NCBI GenBank assembly: GCA_020025295.1
Contig: JAHHSJ010000002.1
Coordinates: forward strand, 46,190-110,189
DNA from: Oscillospiraceae bacterium
GTDB taxonomy: Bacteria; Bacillota; Clostridia; Oscillospirales; Oscillospiraceae
Length of the DNA stretch: 64,000 bases
Reading direction: 5' to 3'
The position numbers and the translations under genes were made by a program. Shown in pieces: positions 1 to 8,131 of the stretch (the stretch's first letter is position 1; every line of letters begins with the position of its first letter). Below the pieces are notes generated by a model. That model was not told the origin of the DNA, made no database searches, and saw nothing but the letters and a program-made list of their open reading frames with translations.

Positions 1-265
1 CGCGGGGCTGCATGCGCTTCAGGATGGGGCCGGGAGTTGCGTAAGTGGCAGAGATATACAGCTTGCTGGCATCCATGCCGAAGTTGTTCTCTGCGTTGGC
101 GGCAGCGCTCTTGACCAGCTTGCTCAGCAGGGGAGAAGCGGCCTTGGGAGTTGCCATCAGGATGGCCTGAGCCTGAGCCACGGACTTGCCGCGGATCAGA
201 TCACAGACGATGCCAACCTTGCGAGGGGAGATACGAGCATAGCTCAGAGTTGCTTTAGCTTCCAT
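1..265 (-). CDS. rplV: 50S ribosomal protein L22, 3' end outside window
   Basis: L22 binds 23S rRNA and lines the peptide exit tunnel. The visible 88 residues begin MEAKATLSYARISPRKV and continue with DLIRGKSV and AAANAENNFGMD, the typical L22 N-terminal half. Translation starts at the ATG complementary to 263-265, with a GGAGG-type ribosome binding site just upstream, 15 bases after the rpsS stop. The gene runs off the left edge, so the tunnel-lining hairpin and C-terminus are not visible. It is the most downstream visible gene of the S10 operon. Confidence 0.98.
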   Translation of the reverse strand, partial: MEAKATLSYARISPRKVGIVCDLIRGKSVAQAQAILMATPKAASPLLSKLVKSAAANAENNFGMDASKLYISATYATPGPILKRMQPR

Positions 266-280
266 GTTCTGATCTCCTCC

Positions 281-550
281 TTATTTACCCTTAGATCCGA
301 CGTGACCGCGGAAAGTACGGGTGGGAGCGAACTCACCCAGCTTGTGGCCGACCATATCCTCAGTGACATAGACGGGCACATGCTTGCGGCCATCGTGGAC
401 TGCGATGGTGTGACCCACGAAGGAAGGGAAGATGGTGGAGCTGCGGCTCCAGGTCTTCAGGACCTTCTTTTCGCCGGTCTGGTTCATATCATCAACCCGC
501 TTCAGCAGCTCGGGGGCGCAGAAGGGGCCTTTCTTAACAGATCTGCTCAT
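281..550 (-). CDS. rpsS: 30S ribosomal protein S19
   Basis: S19 sits in the head of the small subunit and contacts S13 and the A-site tRNA region. The 89 residues show MSRSVKKGPF at the start, RSSTIFPSFVGHTIAVHDG in the middle and GHKLGEFAPTRTF near the end, all diagnostic. The length is normal for the family. It lies between rplB and rplV in the standard S10 order, with 13 bases to rplB. Confidence 0.99.
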   Translation of the reverse strand: MSRSVKKGPFCAPELLKRVDDMNQTGEKKVLKTWSRSSTIFPSFVGHTIAVHDGRKHVPVYVTEDMVGHKLGEFAPTRTFRGHVGSKGK

Positions 551-563
551 TCAACTTGCCTCC

Positions 564-1397
564 TTATCTGCCGTTACGATGACGGACGATGAACTTCTCG
601 GTACGAGCATTGACCTTACGAGTCTTGTAGCCCAGAGCAGGCTTGCCCCAGGGAGTAACAGGACCGCTGCGGCCGATGGGAGCGCGGCCTTCGCCGCCGC
701 CATGGGGATGGTCATTGGGGTTCATGACGGAGCCACGGACGGTGGGACGCCAGCCCATGTGACGCTTACGGCCGGCCTTACCAATGTGGATATTGGCGTG
801 GTCACCGTTGCCGATGCTGCCGATGGTAGCCAGGCAGTTCAGCTTGATCAGGCGATACTCACCGCTGGGCAGACGGATCTGAGCGGAGTCGCCTTCCTTA
901 GCCATCAGCTGAGCGGACTCGCCAGCAGCGCGGACCAGCTGGCCGCCCTTGCCGGGGTGAAGCTCGATGTTGGAGATGATGGTGCCAACGGGAATGTTGG
1001 CCAGAGGCAGGCAGTTGCCGGGCTTGATGTCGGCAGTGGCGGAAGACTCCACCTTGTCGCCGGCCTTCAGGCCCACAGGAGCCAGGATATAGGCCTTCTC
1101 GCCGTCCTCATACTGGATGAGAGCGATGTTAGCGGAACGGTTAGGATCGTACTCCAGACGGATGACCTCGGCAACGCCGGCCTTCTGGCGCTTGAAGTCA
1201 ATGATACGATACTTGCGCTTTGCGCCGCCGCCGCGATGGCGAACGGTGATGTGGCCGTAGCTGTTACGGCCGGCGTTCTTCTGCAGAACCTCAGTCAGGC
1301 TGCGCTCAGGCTTAGCCTGCTTGTCGATGCCCTCGAACGCAGACACCGTCATGTGGCGGCGGGACGGAGTCGTGGGCTTGTAAGTCTTAATAGCCAT
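564..1397 (-). CDS. rplB: 50S ribosomal protein L2
   Basis: L2 is a primary 23S rRNA-binding protein needed for subunit association and peptidyl-transferase activity. The 277-residue product starts MAIKTYKPTTPSRRHMTV. It carries GRNSYGHITVRHRGGGAKRKYR, seen here as residues about 46-66, and the C-terminal NPNDHPHGGGEGRAP loop containing the conserved histidine. Length is standard. It is co-directional with rplW, 15 bases apart, inside the S10 operon. Confidence 0.99.
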   Translation of the reverse strand: MAIKTYKPTTPSRRHMTVSAFEGIDKQAKPERSLTEVLQKNAGRNSYGHITVRHRGGGAKRKYRIIDFKRQKAGVAEVIRLEYDPNRSANIALIQYEDGEKAYILAPVGLKAGDKVESSATADIKPGNCLPLANIPVGTIISNIELHPGKGGQLVRAAGESAQLMAKEGDSAQIRLPSGEYRLIKLNCLATIGSIGNGDHANIHIGKAGRKRHMGWRPTVRGSVMNPNDHPHGGGEGRAPIGRSGPVTPWGKPALGYKTRKVNARTEKFIVRHRNGR

Positions 1398-1412
1398 TCT
1401 TCGTTACCCTCC

Positions 1413-1706
1413 TTACACCATGCCTTCGAAGAGCTCGATGGTCTTGGAGCCCTCGGTCAGCGTGACGGTAGCTTTCTTGAAGGAAGCGCGGCGGCCAGCA
1501 CGGCCGTAGCCCTGACGCTTCATCTTGCCGTCGTAGTTGACGGTATTGACCTTAGCGACCTCAACGCCGAAGATTTCCTCAACGGCCTTGGCGATCTCGA
1601 TCTTGTTGGCGCGGGTGTCAACAAAGAAGGTGTACTTCTTGTCGGCGGTGCCGGCCATGGAACGCTCGGTGATAACGGGCTTGATGATGATATCGTAAGC
1701 GGTCAT
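1413..1706 (-). CDS. rplW: 50S ribosomal protein L23
   Basis: L23 lies at the exit tunnel and forms the docking site for trigger factor and SRP. The 97-residue protein has the N-terminal DIIIKPVITERSM motif and the basic segment KRQGYGRAGRRASFKKA. Its start codon overlaps the rplD stop by one base (TAATG), so translation is probably coupled to rplD. Confidence 0.99.
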   Translation of the reverse strand: MTAYDIIIKPVITERSMAGTADKKYTFFVDTRANKIEIAKAVEEIFGVEVAKVNTVNYDGKMKRQGYGRAGRRASFKKATVTLTEGSKTIELFEGMV

Positions 1707-2329
1707 TATGCGTACACCTCCTCGATAACAGCCAGGGCAGCCTTGTCGATGACCAGAGCCTTGGCATTGATGATGTCATAGACGCTCAGGGTGGTGGCGG
1801 GGGTGGTGATCACGCCGGGGATGTTGCGGGCGGACTTCACCACATTGGCCTTGACGCCCTCAGTGATGACAACGGCCTTGCCAGCCACACCAGCGGTGGA
1901 CAGGAAGCCGGCGAAGGTGCTGGTCTTGGGCTCGGCCATTTCCAGACCGTCCACGACCACGACGGCGCCGTTGAGAGCCTTGTCAGACAGGACGCTCTTC
2001 AGAGCCAGACGCTTGACCTTCTTGTTGATGGTGTAATTGTAGGAGCGGGGCTTGGGAGCGAAGACAACGCCACCGTGGGTCCACTGGGGAGAACGGGTGG
2101 AACCCTGACGGGCACGGCCAGTACCCTTCTGACGCCAGGGCTTGATGCCGCCGCCGGAAACCTCGCCACGAGTCAGAGAGCTCTGAGTACCCTGACGGCA
2201 GTTGGCCAGGTGATTCTTGACCACCTCATGGACGACAGCAGGATTGGGCTCGATACCGAAGATGGACTCAGCCAGTTCGATTTCGCCGACCTTGGCGCCT
2301 TCCATGTTAACAACGTTAGCAATAGGCAT
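1706..2329 (-). CDS. rplD: 50S ribosomal protein L4
   Basis: L4 is a 23S rRNA-binding protein whose extended loop reaches the exit tunnel. In several bacteria it also represses its own S10 operon. The 207 residues contain the signature stretch SSLTRGEVSGGGIKPWRQKG followed by RARQGSTRSPQW. Length is normal. One-base overlap with rplW and 19 bases to rplC. The structured rpsJ leader upstream of the operon would be the natural place for L4 feedback; this is inference. Confidence 0.99.
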   Translation of the reverse strand: MPIANVVNMEGAKVGEIELAESIFGIEPNPAVVHEVVKNHLANCRQGTQSSLTRGEVSGGGIKPWRQKGTGRARQGSTRSPQWTHGGVVFAPKPRSYNYTINKKVKRLALKSVLSDKALNGAVVVVDGLEMAEPKTSTFAGFLSTAGVAGKAVVITEGVKANVVKSARNIPGVITTPATTLSVYDIINAKALVIDKAALAVIEEVYA

Positions 2330-2348
2330 TTAAGATACTCTCCTTTCC

Positions 2349-3074
2349 TTAGCGATTTCTTGCAGAAGCCTTCTGGGGGTTGACACGAGCAGAAGCCTTC
2401 TGGGGGTTGTTGCTGATACCAGCAGCTGCGCCCTTCTGGGGCAGAGCCTTAGCGGTGTCACGCAGGAACACGATGCCGCCGTTGGGGCCGGGGATGGCGC
2501 CCTTAACAGCGATCAGGTTGATCTCGGAATCGATCTTTGCGACCACCAGGTTCTGAACGGTGATCTGGTCGCCACCCATCTGACCGGCGCCGATCTTACC
2601 CTTGCGGATACGGCTGGGGGTAGAGGTGGAGCCCATAGAACCAGCATGACGATGGACAGGGCCGCCGCCGTGGGTCATGGGAGTACGGCCTGCGCCATAG
2701 CGCTTAACAACGCCGGCGTAGCCCTTACCCTTGCTGATGCCGGTGCAGTCGACATGATCGCCCTCAGCGAAGATGTCAGCGCGGACGACATCGCCCACAT
2801 TCAGGGAAGCGCAGTCCTTCAGGCGGAACTCCTTCAGCACCTTCAGTGCCTCAGCGTCTGCCTTTGCCAGGTGGCCCAGCTCGGGCTTGGTGAGCTTGCG
2901 CTCAGCGACGGGCAGGTAGCCCATCTGCACGGCCTCGTAGCCGTCGTTCTCGATGGTCTTCTTCTGCACGACGGTGCAGGGGCCGGCCTCGATGACGGTC
3001 ACAGGGATGACCTTGCCGTCGGTGTCAAAGATCTGGGTCATGCCGATCTTCTTACCGATGATTGCCTTTTCCAT
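2349..3074 (-). CDS. rplC: 50S ribosomal protein L3 with repeated C-terminal tail
   Basis: L3 nucleates 50S assembly near the peptidyl-transferase centre. The start MEKAIIGKKIGMTQIFDTDG and the core GGPVHRHAGSMG are diagnostic. At 241 residues it is about 30 longer than the usual 205-215. The surplus is a C-terminal tail after the normal end (GAIPGPNGG) in which NPQKASAR occurs twice. The DNA repeats the same 21 bases exactly at 2362-2382 and 2389-2409, a 27-base period, so the tail grew by in-frame duplication. Gap of 144 bases to rpsJ, with a small CCTGCTC/GAGCAGG hairpin at 3155-3178. Confidence 0.98.
   Translation of the reverse strand: MEKAIIGKKIGMTQIFDTDGKVIPVTVIEAGPCTVVQKKTIENDGYEAVQMGYLPVAERKLTKPELGHLAKADAEALKVLKEFRLKDCASLNVGDVVRADIFAEGDHVDCTGISKGKGYAGVVKRYGAGRTPMTHGGGPVHRHAGSMGSTSTPSRIRKGKIGAGQMGGDQITVQNLVVAKIDSEINLIAVKGAIPGPNGGIVFLRDTAKALPQKGAAAGISNNPQKASARVNPQKASARNR
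2362..2409 (-). repeat. 27-bp in-frame tandem repeat at the 3' end of rplC
   Basis: Two identical 21-base copies begin at 2362 and 2389. Each encodes NPQKASA within a nine-residue unit. The only sequence change between units is in the spacer codons, which suggests recent slippage duplication. Confidence 0.9.
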
Positions 3075-3218
3075 TTGGTTTTTTCCTCCTTGTAAAGGTT
3101 ATTGGTCAGGAGAGGTGGCACATTGGGCGGCCATTGCTCTGCTGACGTGACCCCCCTGCTCTCAGTGACTCGAGCAGGAAGCGGGTACAACGGAAGTAAT
3201 TAAGGTGTCGGTTTGGAA

Positions 3219-3527
3219 TCAGAGCTTGATCTCGATTTCCACACCGGCGGGGAGCTGCAGGCTCATCAGAGCTTCGACAGTCTTGGGAGAGGGGTTCTGA
3301 ATGTCGATCAGACGCTTGTGGGTGCGACGCTCGAACTGCTCTCTGGCATCCTTGTACTTGTGAGTAGCACGCAGGATGGTGACGATCTCACGCTTGGTGG
3401 GCAGAGGGATGGGGCCGGAGACAGCGGCGCCGGTGCGCTTTGCGGTCTCGACGATCTTCTCTGCGCTCTGGTCGATGAGCTGATGGTCATAAGCCTTCAG
3501 CCGAATGCGAATGCTTTCGTTAGCCAT
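3219..3527 (-). CDS. rpsJ: 30S ribosomal protein S10
   Basis: S10 is a small-subunit head protein and, as NusE, part of transcription antitermination complexes with NusB. The 102 residues include IRIRLKAYDHQLID at the start and the loop GPIPLPTKREIVTILRATHK. Length is normal. It is the first gene of the operon, with AGGAGG about 9 bases ahead of the ATG and a roughly 280-nt transcribed leader upstream. Confidence 0.99.
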   Translation of the reverse strand: MANESIRIRLKAYDHQLIDQSAEKIVETAKRTGAAVSGPIPLPTKREIVTILRATHKYKDAREQFERRTHKRLIDIQNPSPKTVEALMSLQLPAGVEIEIKL

Positions 3528-3810
3528 GTTGGGGTTTCCTCCTTAATATTTCGTACTGTTGTACATGGGCCGAATCGGGCCTCGGCTGGCCTCCGGATTT
3601 ATACGCTTTGCCGGGTGTATCACTCCAGGACACAAGGAAAGCCGGCACAATGAGCCGGCTGCTCCACTTATCTTGGCGATATACATCGCTTTGACATAAG
3701 TGAAAAATCCTCAGCCGCCCGAATCCGGTTCGGACATACTCCGCGGAAGTTACCGGTTTTTAGCCGCAATCTCCCGCATCATCGCAGTGCGCCCATTCAG
3801 GCGCTAGATA
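3528..3810 (-). promoter_or_regulatory. structured 5' leader of the S10 operon
   Basis: Between the promoter at 3811-3840 and rpsJ lies about 280 transcribed bases with no ORF. Two stems are clear. The first is a two-part stem at 3665-3702 (CACTTAT pairs with ATAAGTG; inside it GCGAT pairs with ATCGC around a 4-base loop). The second is AGCCGGC/GCCGGCT at 3640-3660. Neither is followed by a T-run on the coding strand, so these are not plain terminators. The position matches the ribosomal-protein leaders through which L4 or another protein feeds back in other bacteria. The ligand here is unproven. Confidence 0.6.
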
Positions 3811-3840
3811 ATAATACATCATAGCAAGGGGTAAAGTCAA
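3811..3840 (-). promoter_or_regulatory. sigma-A promoter of the S10 operon
   Basis: On the minus strand TTGACT (3835-3840) and TATTAT (3811-3816) are separated by 18 bases. This is a strong vegetative promoter reading toward rpsJ. Confidence 0.8.
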
Positions 3841-4016
3841 CACTTATCTCACTTTTTTTGACGCAAATGTTCCACTATTTTGCCGAAAACGACGGACTTT
3901 GTTTTGTGTAAATTGACATTGTGCCAAAATCGCAAAAATCCGCCCATTTTAGGGGTGTGGGAAGCATTTTTTTACTTTTTTGCACTCGACCCTATTTCTA
4001 TATGTATACAGCACAT
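3841..4016. other. AT-rich intergenic spacer
   Basis: The spacer between the S10 promoter and the next terminator hairpin is AT-rich with several T-runs. I see no ORF or RNA gene in it. Confidence 0.5.
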
Positions 4017-4058
4017 CAGGGCACAGAGCGCTCCCGCAGGAGAACGCTCTGCGCCCTG
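4017..4058 (-). terminator. terminator hairpin after the unknown membrane pair
   Basis: A 14-bp stem (4017-4030 with 4045-4058, one G-U) surrounds a 14-base loop. It lies 15 bases beyond the stop of the membrane protein ending at 4074. The T-tract on the exit side is poor, so it may act with help or mainly stabilise the 3' end. Confidence 0.6.
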
Positions 4059-4073
4059 AATTTCAGTCATGGT

Positions 4074-4610
4074 TCAGGTAAGGCGGATCACAAAATACAT
4101 TCCGATGGACAGCAGGACGACAAATGCGCCCGCCAGCAGGAACACAATCATTTCCAAGGACATTTTCTTCGGTTTCTGCTCCGCATAGGCCTGCTTGGGG
4201 TTGTTCGGATTATAATACACGGTCATGTCACTTCCGATGGGCCACAGCGCCTGCGCCATGTCCCTCAGATTGGTGATGGCGCTGGTGGGCACATGGAGAT
4301 AACCCCGGTCACTGACATAAGCGCCGCTGCCGGAGTAAAGATGGGTCGGCGACACCTTCTGCTTGGTGACAATGCCGGCAAATTTTCGCTTTACCTTGTA
4401 TTCCCTGCCGTCCACGGTGTAGCGGACCACCGGAAACATTCTGCCCCCACCGGGGAAGCTGTGCTTGATGACCTGCCCCGGAATCATTTCGCTGCAATTT
4501 CTGCACTTTTTCTTCTGAAACGCATACATCAGGCCGGAGGCAAGCATCAGCAGCACGCCCATTCCGCCCACAGTCACCAGTTCCAGCAAAGCAATCATTT
4601 CATTGCTCAT
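4074..4610 (-). CDS. two-helix membrane protein, DUF3592-like
   Basis: Function unknown. The 178-residue product has a hydrophobic helix at about residues 7-29 and another at about 152-175. Between them is a roughly 110-residue soluble segment holding FPVVRYTVDGREYKVKRKF and MTVYYNPNNPKQAY. The pattern 'expression of a converted field, then YYNP.NP..A' resembles DUF3592 domain proteins; this is recognition by eye. GAGGAG precedes the ATG. It sits 15 bases after the 4-helix protein at 4626-5183, so the two are co-transcribed and may work together in the membrane. Confidence 0.7.
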   Translation of the reverse strand: MSNEMIALLELVTVGGMGVLLMLASGLMYAFQKKKCRNCSEMIPGQVIKHSFPGGGRMFPVVRYTVDGREYKVKRKFAGIVTKQKVSPTHLYSGSGAYVSDRGYLHVPTSAITNLRDMAQALWPIGSDMTVYYNPNNPKQAYAEQKPKKMSLEMIVFLLAGAFVVLLSIGMYFVIRLT

Positions 4611-4625
4611 ATGTGTTCTCCTCTC

Positions 4626-5183
4626 TTAAAAACCCGGTTCCATTTCGGCCGCTGTGTTTTTGCGGCGGCTCGGCAGCGACCGAAGCCCCACAATGGACAG
4701 CCCCAGCACCACTGCCTGAGGCAGCATGACGGCAAGACCAAACTGCCACTGCTCCGAGGCCAGCAGGAAGAAAGCGGGGATCATCACCAGCGCCGAGAGC
4801 ACACACTTCAAAATAAAGGTGACCTTAGGCCCCTTGCCGAGGCTGCCGTCGGTCCGATGTTTGAGTCTGGAATACACCACATAGCCGCTGATGTTCTCCC
4901 CCAAAAACAGAACCCAGTAAATGACCACGACGGCAAGTACAAAATACAGTACAAGCAGGAAAATCGACACTGTTCCGGCGCCCATCAAATTGCCCACCAG
5001 CTGGTAGCCGCCCATGTAGCTTTCCGCATCGGCCTGACCGGCCTGATCCATCATGGTGCCCACCGCCTGTTCTCCCATCTGGATCACAGACCATGTGCTC
5101 ACGCCAACAAGGGTCAAAAGGGCCAGATAGACGCTGTTAATGATATTAGAGATCATCATCGGCTTTCTGATTGCAGTATTCAT
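4626..5183 (-). CDS. uncharacterised four-helix membrane protein
   Basis: I do not recognise this family. The 185-residue protein has hydrophobic stretches at about residues 10-35, 66-95, 125-142 and 145-165 and a basic C-terminal tail. I chose the ATG giving MNTAIRKPM because GGAGTG lies six bases before it; four codons upstream another ATG exists without a better site. It is the promoter-proximal member of a two-gene unit with the DUF3592-like gene. Confidence 0.65.
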   Translation of the reverse strand: MNTAIRKPMMISNIINSVYLALLTLVGVSTWSVIQMGEQAVGTMMDQAGQADAESYMGGYQLVGNLMGAGTVSIFLLVLYFVLAVVVIYWVLFLGENISGYVVYSRLKHRTDGSLGKGPKVTFILKCVLSALVMIPAFFLLASEQWQFGLAVMLPQAVVLGLSIVGLRSLPSRRKNTAAEMEPGF

Positions 5184-5261
5184 ACGGCACTCCATTCTCT
5201 GCGCCGGTTCACCGGCGGTCGGTCGTGTGGTTTTCGTCCCTGCCTTTTTCTGGTTAAGCAG

Positions 5262-5290
5262 ATTATGCCATACCGAAATTCAGAAATCAA
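5262..5290 (-). promoter_or_regulatory. promoter for the membrane-protein pair
   Basis: TTGATT (minus strand, 5285-5290) and CATAAT (5262-5267) are spaced by 17 bases and read toward the gene starting at 5183. Confidence 0.6.
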
Positions 5291-5332
5291 TCTCGTTTTT
5301 CTCCCTCTCCCCCGCTTTTTCCTTTAAGAACA

Positions 5333-5373
5333 CAAAAAGAGCCGGACAGCTGATCGCTCAGCAGTCCGACTCT
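5333..5373 (-). terminator. intrinsic terminator after ribF
   Basis: AGAGCCGGAC (5338-5347) pairs with GTCCGACTCT (5364-5373) with an inner AGCTGA/TCAGC extension, and TTTTTG follows on the minus strand. It lies eight bases past the ribF stop and ends the nusA-infB-ribF operon. Confidence 0.85.
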
Positions 5374-5380
5374 GCATAAA

Positions 5381-6280
5381 TTATCGGTTTTGGAAGTAGG
5401 CTCGGGTCTGTTCGCCGTTGAAGTAGACCATTTTGGTCAGTTCCGACAGCTCCTTGAACTTGCGCTCCTCCCGAAGCCGGGTGTAAAACTCCACCCGGAT
5501 GGTCTGTCCGTACAGATCCCCATCAAAATCCAGCAGCCACGGCTCCACCGTGACCGCGTTTCCATCGTCCACACTGGGACGAACGCCCACATTGGTCACC
5601 GCCATCCGCTCTTGACCGTCGGGCAGGAACACCTTGGTGGCATACACCCCATGGGCCGGGACCACAAGGTCCGGCGGCAGGATGAGGTTTGCCGTAGGGA
5701 AACCGATGGTGCGGCCCAGCGCTTTTCCGTGAACCACCACCCCGGAAAACACATGGGGGTGTCCCAGAAATTCCATGGCTCGCTCCATCTCGCCCTGCGC
5801 CACCAGATTCCGGATATAGGTGGAGGAAATGGTGATTCCGTCCAGCTCCACCTTCGGGATAATGTCACAGCCGATGCCGATTTCCCGGCACAGCTCCTGC
5901 AAGCGCTGAGGATTGCCCTCGCCCCGGTAGCCGAAGTGGAAGTCATGCCCGGCCACCACCCGGACTGCGCCCAGCTCCCCCACCAGATAGTCGGTGACAA
6001 AGCTGCGCCAAGGCATCCGCATCATCTCGTGGAAGCAGCCCACCTCCACCCGTTCGATGCCGCAGCACCGATACATGAGGCCTTCCCGATCCTCCGGAGT
6101 GGAAATCTGAGGGATTTGCCGCCCCAGAATCTGGGACGCCGGGTGGACATCAAAGGTAAAGGCCGCCGGAACGGCGTTTTCCTCCTTTGCCCGCTGCACC
6201 GCACGGTTCAGCAGAGCCTGATGCCCCAGATGCACGCCGTCAAAGTAGCCCAGAGCAATGACTGTTTCTCGCTTTGCCAT
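5381..6280 (-). CDS. ribF: bifunctional riboflavin kinase / FAD synthetase
   Basis: RibF phosphorylates riboflavin to FMN and adenylates FMN to FAD. The N-terminal FAD-synthetase half shows the nucleotidyltransferase motif GYFDGVHLGHQ at residues 11-21 and the later ISSTYIRNLV. The C-terminal kinase half shows GRTIGFPTANL. The 299 residues are slightly short because the protein opens almost directly at the nucleotidyltransferase fold. It follows truB by three bases and is the last gene of the operon. Confidence 0.96.
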   Translation of the reverse strand: MAKRETVIALGYFDGVHLGHQALLNRAVQRAKEENAVPAAFTFDVHPASQILGRQIPQISTPEDREGLMYRCCGIERVEVGCFHEMMRMPWRSFVTDYLVGELGAVRVVAGHDFHFGYRGEGNPQRLQELCREIGIGCDIIPKVELDGITISSTYIRNLVAQGEMERAMEFLGHPHVFSGVVVHGKALGRTIGFPTANLILPPDLVVPAHGVYATKVFLPDGQERMAVTNVGVRPSVDDGNAVTVEPWLLDFDGDLYGQTIRVEFYTRLREERKFKELSELTKMVYFNGEQTRAYFQNR

Positions 6281-6283
6281 GAT

Positions 6284-7177
6284 TCAGGACCTCTTTTGCT
6301 CCGCCGGGGCAAAAAAACTCTTAATGGTGGTCATTTCCCCGTTTTTCCGCTCACCCAGCATAAGAAACTCGCCGGTTTCGCCGTAAACCCGGTAGGTTCC
6401 GTCCGCACCGTCGGAGCGGAAGCTGTTTCCGTTGCGGCAGCGCCGTTCCGCCTCGCCGGAGATGCGGCAGTCCGGATAGTGGGCAAAGTAGGCGTCCACC
6501 GACAGCAGCAGCTCCTGTTCCCGGCCCTGCTCCTTGGCTTCCAGCACTTCCTCCAGCGTCACGGACTGCGCCAGCGCAAAGCCTGCCGCTTCCGTTCGCC
6601 GCAGCTGAGCCATGGTGCCGCCGCAGCCCAGCGCCTCGCCGATGTCGTGGCACAGGGTGCGGATATAGGTTCCCTTGGAGCAGCGCACTCGCATACGGTA
6701 GTCCGTATCGTTCAGCTGCTCCAGCACATTCAACTCAAAAATGGTGACGGGTCGGGCCGGGCGCTCCACCGTCTTGCCCTTTCGAGCCAGATTGCAGAGC
6801 TTCTGTCCGTTGATCTTCAGCGCCGAATACATGGGCGGAACCTGCAAAATATCGCCGGTGAACTGAGGGAGCACCTCCTCCAGTTCCTTCCGACCTACCG
6901 TCACGGGCCGCTCTTCCAGCACCGTGCCGGTGACATCCTGCGTGTCCGTCACCTGACCCAGATGCAGCACCGTCTCGTAGACCTTGCTGCCCCGTTCGGC
7001 AAACTCCACCGCCCGGGTGGCTCTGCCTACGAACACCGGCAGCACGCCGGTGGCCATGGGGTCCAGCGTTCCGGCATGGCCCACTCTGCGCTCTCCAAAG
7101 ATACGGCGCAGCTTGCCGCACACATCCATGCTGGTCCATTCCTGAGGTTTGTCAATAATAATGATTCCGTTGGGCAT
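6284..7177 (-). CDS. truB: tRNA pseudouridine(55) synthase
   Basis: TruB converts U55 of the tRNA T-loop to pseudouridine. The 297-residue protein has GIIIIDKPQEWTS at residues 4-16, the catalytic-aspartate block GHAGTLDPMATGVLP, and CSKGTYIRTLCHDIGE, all hallmark motifs. Three bases separate it from nrnA upstream and from ribF downstream, so these genes form one tight operon. Confidence 0.97.
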   Translation of the reverse strand: MPNGIIIIDKPQEWTSMDVCGKLRRIFGERRVGHAGTLDPMATGVLPVFVGRATRAVEFAERGSKVYETVLHLGQVTDTQDVTGTVLEERPVTVGRKELEEVLPQFTGDILQVPPMYSALKINGQKLCNLARKGKTVERPARPVTIFELNVLEQLNDTDYRMRVRCSKGTYIRTLCHDIGEALGCGGTMAQLRRTEAAGFALAQSVTLEEVLEAKEQGREQELLLSVDAYFAHYPDCRISGEAERRCRNGNSFRSDGADGTYRVYGETGEFLMLGERKNGEMTTIKSFFAPAEQKRS

Positions 7178-7180
7178 CCA

Positions 7181-8131
7181 TTACCCCTCCGCCTGTACCG
7201 TGCGGATGGCCGCCAGCACCTTGGCTCTGGCCTCCGCTTCATTCACATTGCGCAGCGTCGCACCTGCGGCCGCCGCATGACCGCCGCCGCCCAGCAGTCC
7301 GCAGACCCGGGTGGCATTCACGGTGCAGTCGGTGCGGAGAGAAACCTTCCACACCCGTTCCTCCAGCTGTTTCAGCGTTGCCGCCGTTTTGACGCCCTCG
7401 ATTTTAATGGCGTAGCTGGAAATTTCCTCTGTATCCTCCGGCGTGGCCTTCAATTCCGCCACATCGGCAAGGGAGATGGCGCCGATGACCAGCTGTCCCT
7501 CATCATAGATTTCCATTCGATCCATCAGCCGGTTTTGCAGCCGAATCTCCGTCAGAGAAAGGGTCTGGAACATCCGCTTGTTGATGCTCTTCCAGAAATC
7601 GCCCCAACCCATCAGCTCCGCCGCAATGCGGTGGGTCTCCGGGGTGGTGTTGGAATAGACAAAGCAGCCGCAATCGGTGGTGATTGCCAGATAGAGCCGT
7701 GCGGCGATTTCCTCATCCATCACACCCAGCTCCGTGCAGATGCGGTAGATGATCTCACCGGTGGCAGCAGCGGTGCTGTCCAGACAGGTTTCCTTGGCGT
7801 AGCCCTCATTGGAGGGGTGGTGGTCGATGCAAAGCTCCACCTGCTCCTCCCACTGCTTCATCTCCTGCGGAATCAGCTGACGGGCAGCCAGATCAATGGA
7901 AACGATATGCTCCGGCACGAAATCCGCCGGGGCAAACATTCCGTCCAGATCGCCGTCAAAGGTGGCAGTCACACCCAGATTGGGTGCCAGATAGGCCTGC
8001 TTTCCCAGCAGGCGCAGCGCCTTCGCCAGTGCTGACGCACTGCCCAGCGTGTCTCCGTCGGGGCGCATATGGGTCAGCAGCAGGTAGTTGTCCCCTGCCT
8101 TCAGCCACTGAGCCGCCTGCTGCTCGGTCAT
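7181..8131 (-). CDS. nrnA: DHH-family oligoribonuclease / pAp phosphatase
   Basis: NrnA-type enzymes degrade RNA dinucleotides and dephosphorylate 3'-phosphoadenosine 5'-phosphate using manganese. The 316 residues show LLTHMRPDGDTLGSA (motif I), IDHHPSNEGYA (the DHH-type motif) and the DHHA1 signature GLLGGGGHAAAAG near the C-terminus. Its start overlaps the rbfA stop by four bases (ATGA). The rbfA-nrnA-truB-ribF order is common in Firmicutes. Confidence 0.93.
   Translation of the reverse strand: MTEQQAAQWLKAGDNYLLLTHMRPDGDTLGSASALAKALRLLGKQAYLAPNLGVTATFDGDLDGMFAPADFVPEHIVSIDLAARQLIPQEMKQWEEQVELCIDHHPSNEGYAKETCLDSTAAATGEIIYRICTELGVMDEEIAARLYLAITTDCGCFVYSNTTPETHRIAAELMGWGDFWKSINKRMFQTLSLTEIRLQNRLMDRMEIYDEGQLVIGAISLADVAELKATPEDTEEISSYAIKIEGVKTAATLKQLEERVWKVSLRTDCTVNATRVCGLLGGGGHAAAAGATLRNVNEAEARAKVLAAIRTVQAEG

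Noticed and set aside
432..1781. 449-residue plus-strand ORF opposite rplB/rplW
   Set aside because: It is the mirror frame of essential ribosomal genes, is rich in Ala/Gly/Asp/Leu as expected from GC-biased antisense, and has no ribosome binding site or domain.
5390..8035. 881-residue plus-strand ORF opposite ribF, truB and nrnA
   Set aside because: It overlaps three clear minus-strand genes completely. Its His/Gln/Arg-rich composition is typical of antisense reading.
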